Source: Phycisphaerales bacterium (GTDB lineage Bacteria; Planctomycetota; Phycisphaerae; Phycisphaerales; UBA1924). From it: a stretch of DNA of 41,478 nt. Positions within the stretch are counted from its first letter, which is position 1, and the number at the start of each line of letters is the position of its first letter. Positions 35,516-41,478 of this stretch are shown here, piece after piece. The notes below the pieces were generated by a model that saw nothing but the letters and a program-made list of their open reading frames with translations, was not told the origin of the DNA and did no database searches. The stretch is from positions 1 to 41,478 of the forward strand of contig JAJDDM010000012.1 in assembly GCA_029260315.1 (NCBI GenBank), written 5' to 3'. The translations under genes were made by a program, and so were the position numbers.

Positions 35516-35656
35516 CGGGCGTTGGGAGGCGGAGGTCTGAGGCGATTGCCCCAAGGGGGCAGGAATTGTTCTGAAAAGAAGTATGAAAAAGTCAGGGGAT
35601 GGCTTGATTTTGGGCTTGCATGGGTTTGGGCTGTCCCCTATCCTCGGTGCAGGTCA

Positions 35657-35706
35657 GGAAACTGTTGTTTCCAAGAGTTGTGTGGATGTTTGGGGTTCTT
35701 TGCCCC
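35657..35706 (+). promoter_or_regulatory. Two-hairpin leader of the first array gene
   Basis: Hairpin 1 is GGAAAC-TGTT-GTTTCC (35657-35672). Hairpin 2 is GGGG...CCCC (35692-35706). The same arrangement precedes the second array gene (36629-36677) with different loops and spacers. The ribosome-binding site GAGGAG follows at 35722-35727. Confidence 0.6.
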
Positions 35707-35734
35707 TCGACATGGAATAGTGAGGAGATTGAAG

Positions 35735-36427
35735 ATGAAGAAGAGTGCAGTACTGCTTGCCGTGGCTGGTCTGGCGACCGCCGCCAGCGCCCAGTCGTTC
35801 GCGATTTACAGCGTCGATGGCGTCAATCTGACCGATGGCGGCCGCGGCACCAACAACGCCCAGGCGGGCGACGTGATCCGCATGAGCCTGCGGGTCGAGC
35901 ATGACGGCCACGGCTTCGGCGGTGGCAAGGTCGACATCGGCTACGGCGGCGTTGCCGACGGCGACATCACCATCACCGAGCCCAACAACGTCGTGCTTCC
36001 GCCGGACGTGCTGAACTGGTCGGACCTGAGCCGTCACCCGCACACACGCATTGTCGTCAGCGACGGCCCGGGCGACTCGATCCAGTCCCGCAACGAGGAC
36101 GTTGTCGCGAACGGCGGCACCATCAGCGACGTGAACGACGACTTTTTCGACTTCGCCAGCACGCCTCCGGGCCTCGGCGGCCTGTCCGGCCCCTTCCCGA
36201 TCACCAGCGGTGATTCGATCTTCAACTTCGATTACGTCTACCAGGGCGGCGTCGACTCGTGGGACGCGCTGACCAACGGCGAGGCCCGCCTGTGGCGTGA
36301 TGGGGCCGACAACAACGGTGCTGTTGTCGACGCTCGCAACGGCGAGACCTTCTTCGTCAGCCCCGCGCCGGCCAGCCTGGCCCTGCTGGGTCTGGGCGGT
36401 CTGGTTGCCGGCCGTCGGCGTCGCTGA
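35735..36427 (+). CDS. Secreted sorting-tail protein, tandem array member 1
   Basis: The product has 230 residues. Signal MKKSAVLLAVAGLATAASA. The body is beta-rich: DVIRMSLRVEHDGHGFGGG, ADGDITITEPNNVVLPPDVL, and a core VNDDFFDFASTPPGLGGLSG that is nearly unchanged in all array members. The C-terminus PAPASLALLGLGGLVAGRRR is a PEP-CTERM-like sorting tail. No named domain is recognised. Start ATG 35735 follows GAGGAG by seven bases. An 86-base block (36128-36213) is identical to the second array member. The gene is followed by its own terminator. Confidence 0.88.
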   Translation: MKKSAVLLAVAGLATAASAQSFAIYSVDGVNLTDGGRGTNNAQAGDVIRMSLRVEHDGHGFGGGKVDIGYGGVADGDITITEPNNVVLPPDVLNWSDLSRHPHTRIVVSDGPGDSIQSRNEDVVANGGTISDVNDDFFDFASTPPGLGGLSGPFPITSGDSIFNFDYVYQGGVDSWDALTNGEARLWRDGADNNGAVVDARNGETFFVSPAPASLALLGLGGLVAGRRRR

Positions 36428-36459
36428 TCGCGATTTCGACAGCAAGTTGCTGAATCGCG

Positions 36460-36494
36460 GCCCCCGCTTCTCGCAGGCGGGGGCTGTTCTTTTT
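36460..36494 (+). terminator. Intrinsic terminator of array member 1
   Basis: GCCCCCGC (36460-36467) pairs with GCGGGGGC (36477-36484), followed by TGTTCTTTTT. Confidence 0.9.
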
Positions 36495-36628
36495 GCTGGG
36501 TCCGGGGCCTGTGAGTTATAGGACGTTGTGTGAGAGTGGGGATCTGTGGCGTCAGGATGAAAATCTTGGACTTCTTTTTCAGATTCGTTGCCGGGGTGTG
36601 AGAGTTGGGGCATGTTGTGCGTGGGTCA

Positions 36629-36677
36629 GGAAACACCGGTTTCCGTGAGTTTGAGAAATGGTTGGGGTCGAAACCCC
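36629..36677 (+). promoter_or_regulatory. Two-hairpin leader of the second array gene
   Basis: Hairpin 1 is GGAAAC-ACCG-GTTTCC (36629-36644), with the same stem as at 35657 and a different loop. Hairpin 2 is GGGGTCGAAACCCC (36664-36677). The segment before the start, GTGAGGAGATTGAA, is shared with the first gene. Confidence 0.6.
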
Positions 36678-36708
36678 TCTGATACATGTGCTTGTGAGGA
36701 GATTGAAA

Positions 36709-37398
36709 ATGAAGAAGAGTGCGATCCTGCTCGCCGTTGCTGGCATGGCGACCGCCGCCAGCGCCCAGTCGTTCGCGACCTATAGCATGACCGGCGTGAA
36801 CCTGACCACGGGTCTGCCGCTGAACCAGGCCGCTCCGGGCGACGTGATCCGTCTGAGCCTCCGCGTGGACCACGACGGGCACGGCTACGGCGGTGGCAAG
36901 ACCGAGATTCTTTATACGGGCGTTGCCGATGGCGATATTACCATTAGCGAGCCGAACAATGTCGTGCTTCCCCCGGACGTTCTGAACTGGGAAGATCTGG
37001 GCCGCCATCCGCACACGCGTATCGTCGTGAGCGACGGTCCGGCCGATTCGATTCAGTCCCACAACATCGACGTGGTCGCGTCGGGCGGCAAGGTCACCGA
37101 CGTGAACGACGACTTTTTCGACTTCGCCAGCACGCCTCCGGGCCTCGGCGGCCTGTCCGGCCCCTTCCCGATCACCAGCGGTGACTCGATCTTCAACTTT
37201 GATTATGTGTACCAGGGCGGCGCCGACAACTGGGACGCGAACTCCAACGGAACCGCCCGCCTGTGGCGGGACGGTGCCGACAACAACGGTCTGGTCGTGG
37301 ACGCTGATGCCGGCGCGACCCTCATCGTCAGCCCCGCGCCGGCCAGCCTGGCCCTGCTGGGTCTGGGCGGTCTGGTCGCCGGTCGTCGCCGCCGCTAA
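36709..37398 (+). CDS. Secreted sorting-tail protein, tandem array member 2
   Basis: The product has 229 residues. It is about 80% identical by eye to member 1, including signal MKKSAILLAVAGMATAASA and tail PAPASLALLGLGGLVAGRRR. It differs in the N-terminal loop (GVNLTTGLPLNQAAPGDVIR). An 86-base block (37099-37184) is identical at the DNA level, synonymous sites included, to 36128-36213. ATG 36709 follows GAGGAG. A perfect terminator follows at 37434. The high similarity and repeated regulatory layout indicate recent duplication or gene conversion. Confidence 0.88.
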   Translation: MKKSAILLAVAGMATAASAQSFATYSMTGVNLTTGLPLNQAAPGDVIRLSLRVDHDGHGYGGGKTEILYTGVADGDITISEPNNVVLPPDVLNWEDLGRHPHTRIVVSDGPADSIQSHNIDVVASGGKVTDVNDDFFDFASTPPGLGGLSGPFPITSGDSIFNFDYVYQGGADNWDANSNGTARLWRDGADNNGLVVDADAGATLIVSPAPASLALLGLGGLVAGRRRR

Positions 37399-37702
37399 TC
37401 CGGGCGACGTTCACACAGTTCTTTGCTGATCGCAGCCCCCGGCCTTGTGGCCGGGGGCTGTTCTTTGTTTGTCCAGAGCTGGCCACAACTGATGACAGCC
37501 GGCCATTGTTCTAGGAGTTCCATGGGCGAGACCGGTTTCATCGAGGGATCCGCTTTCGATGGTCCTCATCCGTGTTATGCTCCATGTATCAACCGGCCGC
37601 GTTCTGCGGTCGTGGGGGCGTATCTCGCGGTCGCGTGGCCGAACGGCGACGAGTGGGCACGCGCGTGTTCTTCGTCGGCGATCTTGGCGCGGGAGGCTCG
37701 CG
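37399..37702. other. Intergenic region between array members 2 and 3
   Basis: It contains the terminator at 37434-37470. The remaining part carries the ribosome-binding site GGGAGG upstream of member 3. The two-hairpin leader is not present here. Confidence 0.5.
37434..37470 (+). terminator. Intrinsic terminator of array member 2
   Basis: A perfect 11-bp stem AGCCCCCGGCC (37434-37444) / GGCCGGGGGCT (37449-37459), loop TTGT, followed by GTTCTTTGTTT. Confidence 0.92.
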
Positions 37703-38410
37703 ATGAGCACTTGGCGACGAATCGGTGCGGCAATGGTGGGGCTGGCGAGCTGTGGCGCGAGCGGCCAGACGTTCGCGGAGTATTTTCTTGACGGCGTGAA
37801 CCTGACCGACGGCGGGCGCGGGATGAGCAACATTCAGCCGGGAGACGTTGTTCGCCTGAGCTTGCGTGTGGCGCACGACGGGCACAGCTACGGCGGGGGC
37901 AGGGTCGAGGTTCTCTATGGCGGCGCATTTGACGGGAGCATCACGATCAGCGAGCCGAATGAGTTCGTGAATCCGCCGGACATCCTGGACTGGGCAGACC
38001 TCGGCCGCCACCCGTACACCCGGATCGTGACAAGCGACGGCCCCGCGGACGCGACGCAGCCGCACAACGTTGATGTCGTCGCCAGCGGGGGCAAGGTGAC
38101 GGACATCAACGACGATTTCTTCGATTTCGCGAGCACGCCGCCGGGCCTTGGCGGCCTGACGGGTCCGTTCCCGATCACCAGTGGTGACTCGATCTTCAAC
38201 TTCGATTATGTGTTCGGGGGCGGGTTGGACAAGTGGTCCACGCGCAACGTGGGCACGGCGCGCCTGTGGCGAAGCCGGGTTGACGTCCTCGGCGTCGAGG
38301 TTCCTGCAACGGACGGAGATATTTTTTGGGTGGGCATTCCCGCGCCGCATGGCGTGGGCGTCCTGGCATTGACCGGCATGCTGCTGCGGCGGCGGGTTGG
38401 TGGCAGATGA
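37703..38410 (+). CDS. Secreted array member 3, diverged and with altered tail
   Basis: The product has 235 residues. Signal MSTWRRIGAAMVGLASCGAS. It retains the family core (VNLTDGGRG, HDGHSYGGG, FASTPPGLGG) but is more diverged at DNA level. The C-terminus IPAPHGVGVLALTGMLLRRR continues with VGGR, a weakened form of the sorting tail. ATG 37703 follows GGGAGG. Its stop overlaps the start of a fourth, decayed member (ATGA at 38407-38410). Confidence 0.85.
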   Translation: MSTWRRIGAAMVGLASCGASGQTFAEYFLDGVNLTDGGRGMSNIQPGDVVRLSLRVAHDGHSYGGGRVEVLYGGAFDGSITISEPNEFVNPPDILDWADLGRHPYTRIVTSDGPADATQPHNVDVVASGGKVTDINDDFFDFASTPPGLGGLTGPFPITSGDSIFNFDYVFGGGLDKWSTRNVGTARLWRSRVDVLGVEVPATDGDIFWVGIPAPHGVGVLALTGMLLRRRVGGR

Positions 38411-38738
38411 AGCATCATCGACCTTGGACAGTTTCGGCGTATGCGGTTCTCGTTGCGAGCGGCGCGGCGAGCGGTCAGACGTTTGTGACGTACGGGATGG
38501 ATGGCGAGAACCGGACGGATCTCGGTCAGTGCCGTTCGATCCGGGCAAGGGGTTGCTCGTGATGGAGGCGTGCGACGCGGATCTCGATGGCGACGGGGAC
38601 GCGGATGCGGACGACTTCTTCGCGTATCTCGATGCGTTCGCGGCGGGCGAGCTGGGCGTGTGCGACGTGGACGAGGATGGCGACTGCGACGCCGAGGATT
38701 TCTTTGGGTATCTGGACCTGTTCGCGGCGGGTTGTTGA
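38407..38738 (+). pseudogene. Decayed array member 4 fused out of frame to a dockerin tail
   Basis: Frame A (38407-38562) encodes a signal-like start MKHHRPWTVSAYAVLVASG followed by ASGQTFVTYGMDGENRTD, aligning with the first 40 residues of members 1-3, then stops. A second frame, entering before 38540, encodes FDPGKGLLVMEACDADLDGD and two dockerin-like repeats (DDFFAYLDAF, DDFFGYLDLF) ending AAGC, as in the Gly-Cys tails at 15682 and 18172. Members 1-3 have no such tail. The most likely history is an internal deletion that removed the core and shifted the frame in a longer relative. A real frameshift, rather than a sequencing error, is assumed. Confidence 0.75.
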
Positions 38739-38739
38739 G

Positions 38740-39261
38740 CTACTCGTACTGGATGACCGAGTGCACCTGGCCGTAGCTCGCGACCGACTCGCGGGCCTTG
38801 AGGAACGCGAGCTCGATGAGCACAGCGATGCCGGCGATGTCGGCGCCGCACTTGGTGACGAGTTCGCAGGCGGCGCGCATGGTGCCGCCGGTGGCGAGCA
38901 GGTCGTCGACGACGAGGACGCGCTGATGCTCGACGAGGGCGTCCATGTGGATCTCGAGGCGGTCGGTGCCGTACTCGAGGGCGTAGTCGACGCCGTGGAC
39001 GCTGCGGGGGAGCTTGCCGGGCTTGCGGATGGGGATGAAGCCGGCGGAGAGGGACTGGGCGATGGCGGTGCCGAAGATGAAGCCGCGGCTTTCCGCGCCG
39101 ATGACGAAGTCGATGTTCTTGCCGCGGAAGGGGTTTGCCATGAGCTCGACGGCGAGGGCGAGGCCGGCGGGGTCGGCGAGCAGGGGGGTGAAGTCTTTGA
39201 AGACGATGCCGGGCTTGGGGAAGTCGGGGACGTCGCGGATGAGGGCCTTGAGGTCGGTCAT
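38740..39261 (-). CDS. apt: Adenine phosphoribosyltransferase
   Basis: The 173-residue enzyme salvages adenine with PRPP to AMP in the cytoplasm. The N-terminus LIRDVPDFPKPGIVFKDFTP is diagnostic for Apt. VLVVDDLLATGGTM (about 115-128) is the PRPP-binding loop. ESRGFIFG and the purine-binding RKPGKLP are also present. Monocistronic, convergent with the secreted-protein array. Confidence 0.96.
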   Translation of the reverse strand: MTDLKALIRDVPDFPKPGIVFKDFTPLLADPAGLALAVELMANPFRGKNIDFVIGAESRGFIFGTAIAQSLSAGFIPIRKPGKLPRSVHGVDYALEYGTDRLEIHMDALVEHQRVLVVDDLLATGGTMRAACELVTKCGADIAGIAVLIELAFLKARESVASYGQVHSVIQYE

Positions 39262-39313
39262 TGTGGAGCAAGGGTATCAGGGATTGGGGGAACGTCGTCG
39301 GGGTCTTGGGTTT

Positions 39314-39360
39314 GGGCGTCGTTGCAGGTTCGGCGCTGGTGGACGAGCCACCAGTGGCAC
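39314..39360 (+). repeat. 47-bp direct repeat, copy 1
   Basis: It matches 39479-39525 at about 44 of 47 positions. Each copy contains a hairpin CTGGTGG...CCACCAG and ends AGTGGCAC. Confidence 0.82.
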
Positions 39361-39478
39361 GCAATGCCGTGAACCCTTGCGGCTCTTTCGCGAACGAAGC
39401 TGCTGGGGATCGCCGCGCGGAGCGTGCAGAGGCACCGAGAAGGCCGCAGAGCCGCCCATCTCGGTGGCACGGGGGAAT

Positions 39479-39525
39479 GGGCGTCGTTGCACGTTCGGCA
39501 CTGGTGGGCGAGCCACCAGTGGCAC
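39479..39525 (+). repeat. 47-bp direct repeat, copy 2
   Basis: Same orientation as copy 1, start-to-start distance 165 bases. The core hairpin is CTGGTGG-GCGA-GCCACCAG-like and the end is AGTGGCAC. Confidence 0.82.
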
Positions 39526-39572
39526 CGTGTCGTGCGATCGTCGCGGATGTCCGCGGCTGAATACAGTGGTGG

Positions 39573-39908
39573 ATGGTTGATCGTCCGCAGAAGAGCAAGG
39601 CCTCGGAGAAGCTGGAGGTCATCGAACCGATCGGCAAGCGGATCCTGATCCGCAAGGATGAGGATCGCAAGCAGACCAAGACCGGCATCCATCTGCCGGA
39701 CAAAATTGAAATCCCGACGATCACGGGGCGGGTGGTCGCGATCAGCGCCCAGATCGAGCGGGACGCGGATTATCCGGTGCGCCAATATGACCGGGTTCTT
39801 TTCAATCCCAAGAACGGGATTCCTGTAGACTTCGAGGGCGATAACCGCCTGTTCGTGATCCCCGTCGAGGACGTGGTCGCGGTCTTCCGGCGGGATGCCG
39901 ACGAGTAG
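39573..39908 (+). CDS. GroES-family co-chaperonin-like protein
   Basis: The product has 111 residues. IGKRILIRKDE near residue 20 and TKTGIHLPD (about 36-44) match the GroES entry strand and mobile loop. TGRVVAIS, YDRVLFNPKNGIPVDFE and FVIPVEDVVAVF follow the GroES order. It is slightly longer than typical GroES (about 95-100 residues), with a charged N-terminal extension, and no groEL lies next to it. It may be one of several GroES paralogues. It ends three bases before aroA starts and probably shares its transcript. Confidence 0.85.
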   Translation: MVDRPQKSKASEKLEVIEPIGKRILIRKDEDRKQTKTGIHLPDKIEIPTITGRVVAISAQIERDADYPVRQYDRVLFNPKNGIPVDFEGDNRLFVIPVEDVVAVFRRDADE

Positions 39909-39911
39909 GCG

Positions 39912-41357
39912 ATGACAGCGGATCCCGGGGTCAGCGCGGCGAAGGGGCTCAGCGGGCTGGACGACCCGCTGGCGATCACGCCGCTGACGCGGGCGTTCGA
40001 TGTGAGGGTGCGTCCGCCGGGGTCCAAGAGCGTGACGAACCGGGCGTTGCTGCTAGCGGCGCTGGCGAGGGGCAAGAGCCTGCTGCGCGGGGCGCTGGTG
40101 GATGCCGACGATTCGCAGAGGATGATCGAGGCGGTGCGGGCGCTGGGTGGCGGGGTTGAAGTGCGGGACGAGGAGGTGGTGGTTTCGGGCGTCGATGGAC
40201 GCTGGCGCGTCGGCGAGGGCGTGACGCTGGACCTGGAGAACGCGGGGACGGCGACGCGGTTTCTCGCGGCGTCGGCGGTGCTCGGCGATGGGCCGATCAC
40301 GCTGGATGGCAACGCGCGGATGCGCGAGCGGCCGATCGGAGAGTTGGGCGACGCGATCAATGCCTTGGGGTGTGAGGTTCGATATGGCGGGCGAGCGGGG
40401 TGTCCGCCGCTGACGGTTGTTCCGCCGGCGGATTTGGAGTCGCTCGAGTCGGACCTGGCGATGGGTCGGACGCAGTCGGGTCAGTTCATCTCGGCGTTGC
40501 TCATGCTGGGGGCGGCGTTGCCGCGAGGGTTGACGCTCTCGTTGCACGCGCCGCCGACGAGCGAGTCGTATGTGCGGATGACCCTGGAGATGCTGAGCCG
40601 GGTGGGGGCGAGCGTCAGGACCAGCGCGGACATGCGGCTGATTCGGGTGGGGCCGGCGCGGATGGAGCGGGCGAGCTCTGCGCGGGCGTTCGACGGGTTC
40701 ACGATGGAGATCGAGCCGGACGCGAGCGGGGCGACGTACTTCTGGGCCGCGGCGGCGCTTCTCAAGGGAGCCCGCTGCGAGGTGCGCGGGCTGGGGGCGT
40801 CGCCGATGCAGGGCGATGCGCAGTTCTGCGATGTGCTCGCGCGGATGGGCGTGCGGACGCGCGCGGCGACCGAGGAGGACGACGGGATTGTCTGCGAGGG
40901 CTCGGGCGAGATCCTGGCGGTGCTGGCGGATATGAGCCAGATGCCGGACGCCGCGGTGACGCTGGCGGTGCTGTGCGCGTTCGCGAAGGGTTCGAGCGTG
41001 CTGCGCGGCGTGCGGACGCTGCGGGTGAAGGAGTGCGATCGGATCGAGGCGCTGCGGACAGAGCTTGGGAAGATCGGGGTTGCGGTGGATGTGTCCGCGG
41101 ATGGCGATGCGATAACGATTGCGCCGCCGGGGGGTGGGGTGGATTGTTCTGAGGGTGTTGAGCGGGTGGAGTTCGAGACGTACGGCGATCATCGGATGGC
41201 GATGGCGCTGGCGCTGGTGGGGCTGCGACGAGGGAACGTGTTCATTCGGGATCCGGGGTGTGTGGCCAAGACGTATCCGGGGTTTTGGCGGGAGTTGGAG
41301 CGGTTGGGGGAGAGTCCGAGGGCGGGGCGCGTTGGATCGCGAGGTTCATCTTCGTAG
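39912..41357 (+). CDS. aroA: 3-phosphoshikimate 1-carboxyvinyltransferase (EPSP synthase)
   Basis: The product has 481 residues. It joins PEP to shikimate-3-phosphate in the aromatic amino-acid pathway. PGSKSVTNRALLLAALARG (36-54) holds the shikimate-binding Lys/Ser; GTATRFL, RPIGELGDA, QSGQFISALL, ECDRIEAL and YGDHRMAMALAL, then KTYPGFW, are all expected. The C-terminal 20 residues (ESPRAGRVGSRGSSS) extend beyond the fold. The N-terminal 20 are also extra; a later in-frame start is possible. Confidence 0.96.
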   Translation: MTADPGVSAAKGLSGLDDPLAITPLTRAFDVRVRPPGSKSVTNRALLLAALARGKSLLRGALVDADDSQRMIEAVRALGGGVEVRDEEVVVSGVDGRWRVGEGVTLDLENAGTATRFLAASAVLGDGPITLDGNARMRERPIGELGDAINALGCEVRYGGRAGCPPLTVVPPADLESLESDLAMGRTQSGQFISALLMLGAALPRGLTLSLHAPPTSESYVRMTLEMLSRVGASVRTSADMRLIRVGPARMERASSARAFDGFTMEIEPDASGATYFWAAAALLKGARCEVRGLGASPMQGDAQFCDVLARMGVRTRAATEEDDGIVCEGSGEILAVLADMSQMPDAAVTLAVLCAFAKGSSVLRGVRTLRVKECDRIEALRTELGKIGVAVDVSADGDAITIAPPGGGVDCSEGVERVEFETYGDHRMAMALALVGLRRGNVFIRDPGCVAKTYPGFWRELERLGESPRAGRVGSRGSSS

Positions 41358-41478
41358 CGAGTTTCCGACCGCCCCCACGGACGGAACCGCGAGCGCAGGA
41401 GCTTTTGCGTCGTTGGTCACAACTGCTTCGCGGCAGGGTGCATGAGCGAGTGACTAGCGTCGTGGGGGCCGCCCCCCC
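41358..41478. other. Region downstream of aroA
   Basis: A 9-bp inverted repeat (GCCCCCACG around 41371 with CGTGGGGGC around 41460) encloses about 80 bases. It ends in a C-run at the window edge. No gene can be supported. Confidence 0.35.

Larger units (their letters stand above)
39262..39572. other. Intergenic region with a pair of direct repeats
   Basis: Divergent gap between apt and the GroES-family gene. It holds two 47-base direct repeats (39314 and 39479) and no gene I can support. The second repeat ends 48 bases before the downstream start, so promoter elements of that gene probably lie close to it. Confidence 0.5.

Overview
The window reads as chromosomal DNA of a high-GC planctomycete, most likely a member of the Phycisphaerae. 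The grounds are heavily C/G-ending codons, secreted proteins ending in paired dockerin-like repeats with a terminal Gly-Cys (15682-16359, 18172-19020, and a remnant at 38407-38738), secreted proteins ending in a Pro-Ala-Pro / hydrophobic / poly-Arg sorting tail (29154-29960, 35735-36427, 36709-37398), a sulfatase, and many dispersed palindromic repeats. The taxon is inferred from gene content; no rRNA or other marker is present.

Left edge (1-4250): this is an accessory patch. The start of an insertion sequence (transposase N-terminus on the minus strand, end near 116) abuts an open frame that begins in mid-domain. That frame is a large STAND-like NTPase/HEAT-type protein that has lost its 5' part, translationally coupled to a smaller protein carrying a HEPN-like R-x4-H motif. 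The codons here are less GC-biased than downstream. The patch stops at the 3' side of a tRNA-Asn gene, a common island boundary. A damaged two-gene defence module is my best reading.

4250-15500: housekeeping and small accessory genes. These are ribosomal protein bL31 (zinc-less type), cobalamin-dependent methionine synthase metH (whose activation domain carries an in-frame palindromic repeat insertion), an Asp/His-rich lipoprotein, an AraC regulator divergent from a VOC/NTF2-like pair, a minus-strand operon with stop/start overlaps (TPR, recX, lipoprotein, rhodanese), a 3-hydroxybutyryl-CoA dehydrogenase and a secretin-like lipoprotein.

15500-30000: secreted and envelope proteins (two Gly-Cys dockerin-tail proteins, a sulfatase), a catalytically dead protein kinase, a HEAT-repeat lipoprotein divergent from a TPR protein, trpB, a UMF1-type MFS transporter, a parDE toxin-antitoxin pair with a clear promoter/operator, a small conserved protein, an alpha/beta hydrolase and a secreted sorting-tail protein.

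30000-41478: a ravA-viaA pair (MoxR ATPase plus VWA protein), gap (GAPDH), an ECF sigma factor coupled to a small membrane protein, a tandem array of three related secreted proteins plus a decayed fourth, apt, a GroES-family protein and aroA.

Between genes the window is rich in small structured repeats belonging to several families. One roughly 90-bp two-hairpin element occurs inside metH and, inverted, in an intergenic region. One hairpin family has four copies, with a compensatory stem change in one of them. The first two secreted paralogues share a two-hairpin leader.
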